From: Terfezia claveryi
Lineage: Eukaryota; Ascomycota; Pezizomycetes; Pezizales; Pezizaceae
Length of the DNA: 32,673 bases
Direction: 5' to 3'
NCBI GenBank assembly: GCA_015179025.1
Contig: WHUX01000402.1
Span: 1 to 32,673 of the forward strand
A program made the position numbers and the translations under genes. Shown here one piece after another: positions 18,738 to 28,224 of the stretch. Position 1 is the stretch's first letter. Each line of letters begins with the position of its first letter. The notes under the pieces were generated by a model. It was not told where the DNA came from, did no database searches, and saw nothing but the letters and a program-made list of their open reading frames with translations.

Positions 18738-19484
18738 GTTTTTTGTATTCTTCTTCATCAAATCCATCTCATTAATACCCTTGGCCATTCTTCAATGCCC
18801 ACTGAAAACCGTCAATCATGCTTACCAAAACCCCTCTTGCATCTGTGAATCCTAATATGGATTTACGCAATTATATAATTATTTGGACATTTTTTTGATA
18901 CTATCTCGACCCCTATGCTATACTTTACGAAACAACTAGGACATGTTCAGTAGTTGAAAGCGAGCAGTCGCACCATGTCTTGGTAGCAGCACCTCCGCCA
19001 GCCGTAGCTTCTCCGCCAACCGCACCCGCCCACCTCCAGCTCTTCCGCCAACCACAATACCTCCAACTCCTCGGCCAACTACAGGCCTCTGCCAACCGTA
19101 GCATCCCGCCAACACAATCGAGCGTTTCCCATGTATGTCGTCGTGATATTTCTATTATGATTAGAGAGAAGGGGCCGCGTGTAGGTTTTCTCTCCATGGT
19201 TCTCATAGAATAATGCTTATTTACTGTTTACCAGATTTACACCTACATAGGATATGGGTCTGTCCCAAAACACCTTGTAAATTCAGAGACCTGCTTAAAC
19301 TACGAGAATTGCAAGTGCATTATTACACGGAGCGCGAATAGACCAGTTCCTCCGCATAGAAGCTTCCCTCATTGCACATACTTTACGGCTCCCCCCAAGT
19401 CTAATATATACCTAGCCTTGTCTACCGTTACCGCCCTAACAACACCTTTCACACCGTGAGCCTCTTGCTGCGCCGCAGAATTGA
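18738..19484. other. No supported gene
   Basis: AT-rich to 18930, then a Pro/Ala/Gln-coding stretch (18985-19110) made of degenerate CCGCCAACC-type repeats. Nothing identifiable. Confidence 0.4.
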
Positions 19485-19833
19485 ATGGCTCTCGAGAACC
19501 TTTCCCGAAAAGGTGTGCAAGTGCTTTGGGATGGCCGTGTCAAAACGCAGGCCAGCATATTAAGGTGTTTATTACAGCTACAAATCAACTACTCCCAGGA
19601 TTCGAATGAAGGAAGCTCTGGAGGAGAATTTCCAGGATTATTCAGGCGAAAGGGGTTAACCGTGCATAATATTGTGTTTTGGTGGTTACAGAGGTGCTTT
19701 TTGATATATAAAAATTGCCAAAATAACATCCTTTGTTAATTAATTTCAGTTGAAAAGTCATTGCCTAAGAAATATGGAGTACGTTGGTACGAATGTGTTT
19801 GGGTCAGGGAGCCCCTTACAATTGTAGTGGAAG
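19485..19833 (+). pseudogene. Unassigned exon-like remnants
   Basis: ATG at 19485 opens a frame reading MALENLSRKGVQVLWDGRVK, which becomes unlike protein after about 19565. An intron-like block at 19694-19749 (GTGCTT donor, TTAATTTCAG acceptor, 56 nt) is followed by an 84-base open stretch (19750-19833) reading EKSLPKKYGVRWYECVW and then a GTGAGT donor at 19834. The phases do not join cleanly across the first intron. This looks like part of a spliced gene, perhaps the same one as the remnant at 20479-20952. No family recognised. Confidence 0.3.
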
Positions 19834-20478
19834 GTGAGTTGAATATGGAGCTCCAAGAAATAATATAAGTTTAAATACAGTATATATTTATCCTTTTACT
19901 CCAATTCCGTACATAGTACATTTAATAGCCCTTTTTCGTTGTTTAATTACTTCTGGTTCCCGTGTTTTGCACCCCTGCGGCTAATATATCCCATAACCCC
20001 TCGCGCCCAGACAAGTATTGTTGAATGAGCCAGAGAAGGGTGCCCGCTGTTGTAGTTGATGTGAGAGTTTCTAATGCCCATGGTTTGTGTGGCGTGTCTG
20101 CACAAGATGCCCCCAACAGCGGGGTCAGATTTGGTAGGGGCGAGATCCGAGTAACAGAGCCGTCTCGAGTCCGTACGAGGCAAGAAATTCTGAGACGCCT
20201 CCTGGATTCAAATTAGGAACCCGGATATATTCTTTCCATCCTCCCTCTTGTATATCCCTTGAGCTTCCTTCCCGGCAGAAGCTAGGTCCCACGATCTAGT
20301 CAATTAGCTGGTCCACCGTCTCTAACACCCATGGCCATTCCGTATCAATTTCCCCTGCTCGCAATTTCGTTGTATAAGTGTACACCTAGATGTATATTGT
20401 TGACAAAAAGGTAACTCCCAACTTCCTCCTTCATAGATATAAGGATTGCTACCATCATGATGAGCGCAGGTAACAGAG

Positions 20479-20952
20479 ATGGCGGAGGAGATCAGAAAAC
20501 AATTTGATGTGCTTGAGAGTAAGATTCCAGCTTTCATCATGAATCAAATCAAGGATATCAAGAATTGGTTCAGAGGTTGAAAGAGGTTGTTTTTACCTTT
20601 CCTTGTGATAATTATAAACCAATACGGAAGGTTACGTCCTTAAGATGTAGCACTACGGTCAACATTGATATATTGGCTGAAAAGATCACAATGTTAAGTG
20701 AAGGTATGTCATGATGCTTATAGCTGCAGTAGCTTTTCCGATACATATTAATTGTAGCTATTTCTTGAAGTTTCCAATGTGCCTTGGCAAACAATATCAT
20801 ATGGAATTAAAGGCAATAGAGTGAGTACACGATCCTTACTATAGGTTCTTAGCACTATTATTTGATTTAATTTATTTTTCTCTCAGCGAAGCAGCCCTTT
20901 AATTGCGGATATTGCTTTCAATAGAGATGTGAAAGCTTTAGAAGTAATGTGA
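20479..20952 (+). pseudogene. Unassigned three-exon gene remnant with indels
   Basis: Exon A starts at ATG 20479 (MAEEIRKQFDVLESKIPAF) and continues after a one-base shift near 20560 as LVQRLKEVVFTFPCDNYKP, ending in TMLSE at 20703. The intron at 20704-20757 (GTATGT...TTGTAG, 54 nt) precedes exon B (20758-20820, LEVSNVPWQTISYGIKGN). The intron at 20821-20886 (GTGAGT...TCTCAG, 66 nt) joins B to exon C in phase (RSSPLIADIAFNRDVKALEV, stop TGA 20950). The A-B junction is one base out of phase. Two canonical fungal introns flanking protein-like exons are good evidence for a former host gene. The start of exon A is helical and charged. Function unknown; upstream exons may lie at 19.5-20.2 kb. Confidence 0.45.
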
Positions 20953-21214
20953 GAAATCAACCAACACACTGGATCTGGGGAGATATCCATAATCATCTAG
21001 CATTACAAACAGTGGACCGCGGTCAAAAGGTTTGCCAATGAAACTAAGCCCCACAACGTATCTCGCATACAAGTTTAGGCAGCTCCTGAATAGAATTGGG
21101 CATAACGGAAAAATATGACAGAAAAAGCTATGCTTGGGGCAAATCAATACCTGCCAAATTGATAAGACGAACGATAAGATTGTAAGGTACGAGTTTGCGA
21201 TCCATCAACCTCCA

Positions 21215-21325
21215 TTTGCAACCAGACTATCCATTTGCCCAACCAGACTTTATTTGTGTAACACCTATCGGGTGACGCCTACCTGTCTGGTTGCCATTTG
21301 CCGGGTGGTGTGCCAACCAGACTAA
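21215..21325. repeat. Palindromic repeat element (copy 2)
   Basis: CAACCAGAC occurs at about 21221, 21239 and 21313, and its complement GTCTGGTTG at 21281. The last two form a stem of 9 bp around a 23-nt loop. The 21281-21319 part is alignable to 18230-18268 in direct orientation (GTCTGGTTGC, GGGTG, TGTGCCAAC). Between the arms lies TGTAACACC / GGTGACGCC. Probably the remains of a short inverted-repeat transposon family. Confidence 0.5.
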
Positions 21326-21589
21326 CGCTAAATTTCCCAAGAAGCTCTTCGCCTGCACCCGGTTGACTACTAGACTACACCGCCCCATATTTAGATCCGC
21401 AACTAACCATAACCTTAGCTGAGCCACCGGAACTAGAACAGTGATTTTAAAGTGGAAAATATTCGTGGAGGGTGTAGAGGCAATCTGCCCCTTTGGTGAT
21501 AGATATAGATATAGAGAGGTATTCCGCGGGGTATAGGTACAGAATGATAACCCAGCGAGTACTGCAAAGAAAAAAGTATCAGAGAAAAT

Positions 21590-24420
21590 ATGCAACAATA
21601 CAAGGGTGACAAGACTCAATGGGGCGGTGATACTATTGTCACCGACCTGCTCAAGCATGATATACGACCTACGGCAATCATAAGTGCTACAGCAATCATG
21701 CGGGGTTATCAATCTGAGGGTGAGTATTTGGATATTACTGATACCATTTACGAAAATAAAAGTTTGAGGTGTTAATCCGGAACCAATGTGCTATATGGAC
21801 ACAGGAGACGGTGAAGAGAATATTGTATGCAGAGTGTCCTGCAGAGGTAATAATTGCAGACTTGGGGGTGCGGTTTCGGGTTCTGAAGCTGGAGAACATA
21901 TGGGGGAGGAGAGGGGGATAACTATTTTGGATTATAACGGAACGGGTACAGATGGGGGCGAACCGTCACAGCCATTGGAGGAAAAGTATCTCGAGGTAGA
22001 AACTTCTGACCATAACTTCATGCCATATAGCTGGCTAACAGAGTAGATGACACCTACCCAATCTTCATCAGCGCCTGCTACCATTGAGCACAGGAAAGCA
22101 GTCAGGCAGATGGGCTTATTCGACTCGCCAGAAGCAGTTTCGCCCACTAATACGGAGCATATGCAGACAGATGAAATCCCAAATTCGCTAGATCCCCCTA
22201 CCCAAGCACTCCGCGACAGCGAGCTTTTTTTTTGCAACAATAGTCAATACGACCGCAGTCGGACTGGCGATCACCGACGTATATGGAGGTTTGACGTTCA
22301 CCAACAGTGCTTTCCATGAACTTGCGACATCTGTGAAGAAGGGAAATAATAAAAACTATCTTACCTGCGTATATCACGAGGACCGCGAACACGTCAACAT
22401 CATTTTCAACGAAGCTGTCGCCAGACGGTGCGCTGCGCAGTGGGAAGCAAGGACAGGTCACGACCACCCAGAGCGAGGATGGAAATACTGGGTATCATGG
22501 AACATGGTTCTGCAGACAGGGGAGCTGGGGGGTTATGTGCTTACCCTTGTGGACATCACCCAATTGAAGCTTGCAGAGGAATCTCAGCGACAGTCGTCAG
22601 AACAGGCGGTTACAAGGCGGCGTCAACAGGAGGAATTCATAGATATTTTCAGTCATGAGTTGAGAAATCTGTTCAATGCGGAATTGCAGTGCGCCGATGA
22701 TATTCGTACGGGGATCAAGGACTATCACACTAAGGGCGGCAATTTGGATATTGCTGGTATTTCGGAGTCAACGAGTACGATCTTGATGTGTGTGCAAAAC
22801 CAGATAACGATTATCAACGATGTCCTCACATTGTCCAAACTGGAGTCAAATTCAATGGTCCTTAGTGTGGTTCCGGTGGATGTGCAGATTCATGAATCTG
22901 TATTAAGGACGCTCAAGTTGTTCCAATCAGAACTGCAAACCAAGGGTATAAAAGCGGTGTTTATTATTGAAGACTCTTACACAGATATTGCGCTCGACTG
23001 GCTAAAATGCGACCCTTCCCGCTTTAACCAGATTCTCGTCAATCTAGTGACAAATGCAATAAAGTTTACATCCTTCAGAACCGAACGCCGCGAGATTACG
23101 GTTACCCTTAGCGCCTATACCGCATCTTTCAAGCCACCGAGCATTGAAAACTCTCCGGATCCTGACCATGATCGCAGTGACGATGACGATAGTGTGATTG
23201 CAGGTAAAGAATGGGGGAGTGGAGAAAAAGTCTTTGTGCATGTCAAAGTCCATGATACGGGTATTGGAATGAGTAAGCATTGGCAAAAAAAGGTATTTCA
23301 TCGTTTTGAGCAGGTACCACACCCAGGTGTGAATTATGGGGGTAGTGGATTGGGGCTGTTTATTTGCAAAATTTTGTGTCAGCTACAGGGTGGAAGAATC
23401 GGGGTATGTTCTGAGGAGGGAAAATGGAGCGAATTCGCATTTTATATTAGGGCCCGAAGGTGCGCGGCACCTCCTAACGCACCGGAGTATTGCTCTCCCA
23501 GCAGGATTCAAATAATATGCGATCGCACTGCACAAGGGGCCCCATCTGCACCGGGCAATGGGACATTTACTCAACAGGAGAATGAACATACTCCTGCTGC
23601 CTCTCAATATGATATGTCCTCCCCACGGCACACAGATATACCTATCCGCCGCATGCAATCTTCACTGGAGGTGTCCACAGTAGGCAGTGCTGTATGCGAG
23701 ACATTACAATCCTCAAAAACTGCTTCCACCCAGTCAGTTACACCCGCCTCAGAAAATCCCTATGCCTACCGAGTACTCATCGTTGAAGACAACCTTGTCA
23801 ACCAAAATGTCCTCCGACAACTGCTTTGTAAAAGGGGATATATTGCACATGTCGCAAATAATGGTCAAGAAGGGCTTAATTTTATTGAGGAGAGCGAGTT
23901 TGGGCAGGAGGGTGGGCCGGAGGTGGATGTCGTGCTAATGGATAAAGAGATGCCTGTTATGGATGGTAATATGGCTACAAGAATAATCAGGCAGGGGGAA
24001 GTGGAGGGCAGACTGAGAAAACATGTGCCCATTTTAGGGACGAGTGGAAATGCGAGGAATGATCATGGCAAGCTCCCGTCTAAATATATTGTTTAGGAAT
24101 GGGTAGTGTGTTGCTGCTAATTTTCCTGGCTGTAATTAGTAGCCGAGATGATCAGAGCAGGCATGGACGACATCATCATGAAACCCTTCGGTATTGAAGA
24201 GATAGTTGCGAAGCTTGACCAACTCGTCGGCCGGTTCGGGACTAGGAGAGCCCCTTCCAGTCATATTAATGGTCGAGGTAATGATACCATCCTCACCCCG
24301 ACCACCACTGTCGCAAGCCGTCTGACCCATCTGGCGTCTCTAGTTTCCCTACCCCATACCAGTCAAGCGAAGTGGACCAATATGATACCTGACCAACTCC
24401 ACATAAAATTTACTGCCTAG
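21590..24420 (+). CDS. Hybrid histidine kinase (PAS-HisKA-HATPase-receiver), four exons, one frameshift
   Basis: Membrane segments are absent, so probably a cytoplasmic sensor kinase. Exons: 21590-21719, 21805-21995, 22047-24067, 24143-24420. Exons 1-2 and the start of 3 are low-complexity. A PAS domain starts at about 22237 (VGLAITDVYGGLTFTNSAF) and ends in YVLTLVDIT. The H-box is FIDIFSHELRN, His at 22654, where the usual following Pro is Leu. N-box FNQILVNLVTNAIKF; G1 DTGIGMS; F-box FHRFEQVP; G2 GGSGLGLF. The receiver has acidic IVEDN, phospho-acceptor Asp in LMDKEMPVMDG (23941), Ser in GTSGN, and Lys in IMKPF (24181), the last encoded only in exon 4. The kinase would autophosphorylate, pass the phosphate to its own receiver and on to an HPt protein. 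Exon 3 needs one T fewer in the T9 run at 22225-22233; otherwise translation stops before the kinase core. Start at 21590 is the first in-frame ATG but unproven. Confidence 0.8.
21720..21804 (+). other. Intron 1 of the histidine kinase (85 nt)
   Basis: Donor GTGAGT at 21720, acceptor ACAG at 21801-21804, possible branch site near GTTAATC (21771). Phase 1 on both sides, so removal joins the open frames of exons 1 and 2 exactly and removes the TAA at 21773. Confidence 0.65.
21996..22046 (+). other. Intron 2 of the histidine kinase (51 nt)
   Basis: Donor GTAGAA at 21996, a perfect GCTAAC branch site at 22034-22039, acceptor TAG at 22044-22046. Phase 0. The acceptor is itself the in-frame stop codon, so splicing is what makes the frame continuous. 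Confidence 0.7.
22225..22233 (+). other. T9 homopolymer frameshift in the kinase
   Basis: Upstream frame (…LRDSEL) and downstream PAS frame (ATIVNTTAVGLAITD) differ by one base, and the change falls in this run. Eight T would join them. The upstream frame otherwise runs to a stop at 22317, and the downstream frame has a stop at 22189, so neither crosses alone. Confidence 0.75.
24068..24142 (+). other. Intron 3 of the histidine kinase, GC-AG type (75 nt)
   Basis: Donor GCAAGC at 24068, branch GCTAAT at about 24116, acceptor TAG at 24140-24142. Phase 1 on both sides. Splicing joins GNARNDH to AEMIRAGMDDIIMKPF, the conserved order around the receiver's lysine. No GT donor nearby gives this join, so a GC donor is the best model. 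Confidence 0.75.
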
Positions 24421-24794
24421 CGCCTAGTCGTGAATGGGAACTTTTCATGCTGGACTTAATTCATTCGCTACAACCGTATAAATCGGAATAGACCGTATTA
24501 GTAGACCAAGAATCGGGCCAATGGAGATTAGGGGGGGGCGGAATATAAGAACTCCACTCGGTAGGGCAGGATAATAATTAAGTGGATATGGGTAGATGGT
24601 GGTTGTTAGGGAATGGAAGCGAAGACACAGAGGCAAACTCACCAGCGCTAAAGAATACACAACACAGTCGGAGTATTGATTGAGCGGACAATTGGTATAA
24701 CATTGGGAAATATCCTTAAGGTAAATTATTTGATAAAGCGGAACTAATATGACTTTGGAAAATATTCATCAGCACTAGATCTACACAGAATGCA
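24421..24794. other. No gene; downstream flank of the kinase
   Basis: AT-rich, with a G8 run at 24530-24537. No coding signal or recognisable terminator element. Confidence 0.45.
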
Positions 24795-25190
24795 GTGGAG
24801 CCATTTATAGCGGAAGTACGAGCCAACTTTGATGGATATATTCGATTACCAGTACATAATAATCAAGCTCGTTTGTCTGCTGAAAAACAGCGACTTATTC
24901 GAATATTCTTGCGCACGCCTAATCCGTCCAACAGATCTTCGCAGTCAGCTCCATGGTTTATCGATTTGATGATAATTCAAGCAGCAATACGTTACGGCGT
25001 TTAAGGAATAGTGGACATCCTCATGATCGAAAAGTGGTTCCAGAAGAGATGCCATTTGATACTATTGCAAATATTCACTCGCCACATGCTCATCCAAGAC
25101 TCTTTTTAATTCCTCGGTACCACGATAACCACTGGCTACATGATCGAGTTATTAGTAAACCTCAGCAAATCAATATCAAGTTCAAACTGC
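24795..25190 (+). pseudogene. Unrecognised conserved-looking protein fragment, one frameshift
   Basis: The first frame (24795-24955) reads FIAEVRANFDGYIRLPVHNN and LSAEKQRLIRIFLRTPNP. A one-base change near 24957 leads to YRFDDNSSSNTLRRLRNSGH, VVPEEMPFDTIANIHSPHAH and PRYHDNHWLHDRVI (to about 25155). The composition is that of a real protein, with many His, Arg and aromatic residues and no low complexity, unlike the shadows around it. The context is retroelement debris. I cannot name the family. Confidence 0.35.
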
Positions 25191-25350
25191 AAGGGGTCAG
25201 AGGCTGGATGACAATCTTTTACGCCCGAGGGATTTTAGTATCAAGGTGGGCAGCAGAGTCATCGATGACACAGGGCACACCACAAGGGTCGCCTCTCAGT
25301 CCAGCAATATTTACGATTTAAGCATCCGGGGTAGTAAGGGAGGCGGAGAT
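25190..25350 (+). pseudogene. LINE reverse-transcriptase scrap (QGSPLSP block)
   Basis: VRGWMTIFYARGILVSRWAA followed by MTQGTPQGSPLSPAIFTI, stop, then ASGVVREAEMEAQ. PQGSPLSPxLF is the conserved RT block just before the catalytic Asp pair region in non-LTR elements, and the preceding GW...FL.R pattern fits. The catalytic block itself is not readable after it. About 50 codons long; too short to assign a clade, though it could belong to the same LINE family as the piece at 11.7-14.4 kb. Confidence 0.65.
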
Positions 25351-27183
25351 GGAAGCTCAGATGAAAGACTTGGATCAGGGTGGCAGGAAGCTCAGAGGCA
25401 ACGAAGGAATGACGGTTTCGCCAGGCAGGGCAGTAGAGTTGGCGCACGAATCCCGAGGTCCTGGATTGATGAGTTGGTACGAGAGAGGATGGGAGCGAGA
25501 CCGAAGACCCTGGTGTGGGCGAGAGGGTATTCCGGGGTGGATTGAAAGGAGGCAGGCAGGTGATCCAAGGCGGCGGGATACTTGCAGAGGATATCAATGC
25601 CCGATTGATATCCTCTTCCGGTGGCACCGGCTTGCATACGTCAAAGTTTGCTCCTGCACCCAAAACCTAAGCAACTGGGGTGGAATAACAGAGCAAAGGG
25701 GATCCCTGTTTGTGTCTGTGGGAAAATTCAGAACATAGCCCATATAATGGATGCGCCTGGGTTGCGGATGGAGAGGTTACCTAACTAGGGTCGGATCGGG
25801 AGTGGTGGGAAAAGGTATAGGAGGCGCTGCGGCTGAAAGTATGACAGCGGAGGATCTGTTATTGTTTCGTCTATCTCTATTGTCCGTGTATATTTTCCGA
25901 GGGGTCGCACGGATCGGCCTCGTGGCTTGTCAATCGACCGGGAAGCTGTAGTCCCCCATCATAGGCGGAACCTAGGGGGGAAACTGATCCAAATCAATAC
26001 CGCCACTATCTTTTGCAACTGACATTATGGGTAAGAGCGGGAATGTCGCGGTATGCTGGTAATATCATAGTGTACTGGTAATTTCGCTGCGTTTTCATTG
26101 AAAAAAGATTTTACGGACTATTTAAAAGTTTCAATTTCGTAATGGACCGCGTCTGGGGCGGGCCAGAACATACCGTGGGTCCTCTAGTCACGTTCTGTTG
26201 CAATATTGAATCAACTTAGCCGACTTCCATAGTGAAGAACGCTAATTTTTTCTCCCCATATTAATATACTCATGTAGGTATTCAACCTATGTTCCACAAG
26301 GTTAGCATATTTTTTCTTTCCTACAGGAAGGATACTAGATATTTACCTACTGCAAAATTGTATCACAACCACAAAACCTGAGGATACCGAAGCTAAAATA
26401 TACTGGAGATTGCATAGGGAATGGCACAGGATAGCACATGGGTATAATTTCACAGTTCCGAATAATAATAAAAAATATCCGGTTTCGTCTTACATGTTTT
26501 CATGACCACCAGGGTGGGTGGGGGGGGGGGGAAATAATAATAAAAAATGGGCAGGCCCGTGCGTTGTAGTAAGGCTGACGTTGAGAACCAGGGTATATAA
26601 GTGCCAATCATCATATATCAATCATGACACAATCAATTCCAATAAACCCAATCCAGTACTGTTCTATGTATGTATGCATGCATGAATATATATATGGTCA
26701 TTATTTGATAACTACTTAGTGATTGCCCATTCCAAACTTCAGCAGACTACAATGGATTTATTTCTATGAATCTACTTACTAACATTAAGTTCATGGTTGG
26801 TAGCTCATGATAAGTGAAGAAGTTCATATTCTAATGATGGAGAAAAGGAAAGCTAGTTAGAGATACAATACTGTGTTCACTGAAAACAAAGACCCTTAGT
26901 AACAAGAGTAACAGTATAGATTGAAAACTACATACATAGTAAGATCGATATTTTCAATCTATGCTCTTACAATTTATCACCTGGGGTTCTTCATAAATAA
27001 CTCAGTAACCTAGAATATCCTTCATTACCGTATTATACTCCTCCTCTGTTTATTTCTGATATATATCCTTATCCAGCATCATCCACCACTATCTCTACCT
27101 CTATCCTCATTGATTGCTATCACCTATGCTAGGCCCTACATCACCTAGGGCGGATTGCTTCACGATATCCCTTGATTAGTGCT
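25351..27183. other. Mostly non-coding, repeat-derived DNA
   Basis: G/A-rich to about 25950, then AT-rich. No supported gene. Contains the 16-bp direct repeat at 26461/26533 around a G12 run, and a hairpin at 26915-26962 with 12-bp perfect arms ATAGATTGAAAA / TTTTCAATCTAT. Confidence 0.45.
26461..26548. repeat. 16-bp direct repeats bounding a 56-bp insert
   Basis: AATAATAATAAAAAAT at 26461-26476 and exactly again at 26533-26548. Between them (26477-26532) lies a unique sequence ending in G12. Could be a target duplication around a microinsertion or a slippage duplication; the low-complexity repeat makes it ambiguous. Confidence 0.5.
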
Positions 27184-27262
27184 TTTTTTAAATTAAAAAA
27201 AATACTCATTACTCCTATTCGGTCCCAGTAAGGGGACCATGAGGAGCACTTAATTTAGTGCT
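27176..27262 (-). mobile_element. Ultra-short poly-A retroinsertion with hairpin (copy 2)
   Basis: Bases 27202-27243 are the exact reverse complement of 14715-14756 (42 bp). On the minus strand the core is followed by a T8 and then an AATTTAAAAAAA tail (27184-27201). TTAGTGCT flanks it at 27176-27183 and 27255-27262, an 8-bp target duplication different from that of copy 1. The 5' boundary lies within about 12 bp of that of copy 1, so both copies may represent nearly the whole unit. Confidence 0.7.
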
Positions 27263-27314
27263 ATCCCATGGAATCCCCCTTAGCTCTTATTATTTTCCGC
27301 TGCTATGTAGAACT

Positions 27315-27874
27315 TCGTTATAAGCAGGTCGTCGGGCGGTCGACCCCCATTCTTATAAGGAATATATGCATTCGTATACCCCTATATATATACATCCGAA
27401 TACCCCCTAAAAGTTCCCCTCCGCCCAACCCTAGCAGTCCTGCAATGTACTTTGTCTTTAGAGGCGTATTTCTGCTGTTTGTGCAACCTCAATTCGGCGT
27501 CGTTTCCTGTAGGAATGACTGCTGTTGGGTTGAATCCATGATTTCGGCTTAGGGTTTATATAGTGTAAGAGTTTCTAATGCTTTCATTTTCTGTCCAAAT
27601 TTGGCGCTTGGCGGTGATAGGCGGAGGCATATTCATGTAGCAGAGGTTGAACGAGCCTTATAAGCCTTCCTCAGCATTGCGTTATCATCTGCTAATAAAC
27701 CCTGGTACTAACTAAATAACCCGGCTTATAAGTGTTTAAATCCTCCCATTTTTTTGTAAGAGAAAATCTAAGATTATATTATGCACATAGAGTTTTTTTG
27801 CTTATTTTGTATGAGGGCCGTCATCACCTGGCCTTATAGCAAATTTATTCTTGTAATGGAAATGCTTATAACGA
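27315..27874. mobile_element. MITE-like element with TCGTTATAAGCA ends
   Basis: TCGTTATAAGCA at 27315-27326 and its exact complement TGCTTATAACGA at 27863-27874, 560 bp apart. Related words (CCTTATAAGCC near 27657, GGCTTATAAG near 27723) recur inside. CTTATAACGA is close to pogo-family terminal sequence. No coding capacity beyond short frames. Twelve-base arms with no confirmed TA duplication make this a candidate only. Confidence 0.35.
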
Positions 27875-27900
27875 GATTCTACTACGCTCCTATACATTCC

Positions 27901-27960
27901 AAGCCATGATAACCTGGCCGATTTATGAACCAAAGCACTGCCACGCCCATGACTGTTTTT
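27901..27960 (+). mobile_element. Copia 3' coding end, upstream copy
   Basis: Encodes DNLADL, stop, TKALPRP, the end of Copia RNase H (usually NLADICTKxLP). It is 52 of 60 bases identical by eye to 32498-32557. With nothing of the same element readable upstream, this is the tail of an otherwise eroded Copia copy directly upstream of the next. Confidence 0.65.
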
Positions 27961-28180
27961 ATTGTCTTACATATGGCCTTCACATGTGCTAAGGTTCCGC
28001 ACATATGGCGTATTTGTCCTTCTCCATATGATCTCATGCGTATTCATGTGATCCACCTTGCTGAGTACCGAATAAGATCAATACAAAGCTATCTACCTAT
28101 CTCTTCATCTCTTCACTATTCGCACGTCCTCTTGACTCCTTCCTTCACTGGACTCACGGCTCCGCTCATCTATTCTTATA
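27961..28180 (+). repeat. Probable Copia LTR
   Basis: Lies between a Copia coding end and a Copia-type primer-binding site, 220 bp long, non-coding and C/T-rich, with ATACAAAGCTATCTACCTAT near 28080-28099. This position is where an LTR shared by two tandem elements would be. Clean TG...CA ends are not visible, and the matching 3' LTR would lie beyond the window. Confidence 0.35.
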
Positions 28181-28196
28181 GGTTATGAGCCCGGTC
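28181..28196 (+). promoter_or_regulatory. Copia-type primer-binding site
   Basis: GGTTATGAGCCCGGTC resembles the internal half-tRNA(iMet) primer-binding site used by copia-like elements, where the motif is GGTTATGGGCCCAGTC. It has two or so differences from that, as expected of a decayed copy. Confidence 0.5.
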
Positions 28197-28224
28197 AAAC
28201 GCTCAGAGCCACACACGAATTACA

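Noticed and set aside
22044..22046. In-frame TAG as a nonsense mutation in the kinase
   Set aside because: It is the acceptor of a well-formed 51-nt phase-0 intron with a perfect GCTAAC branch site.
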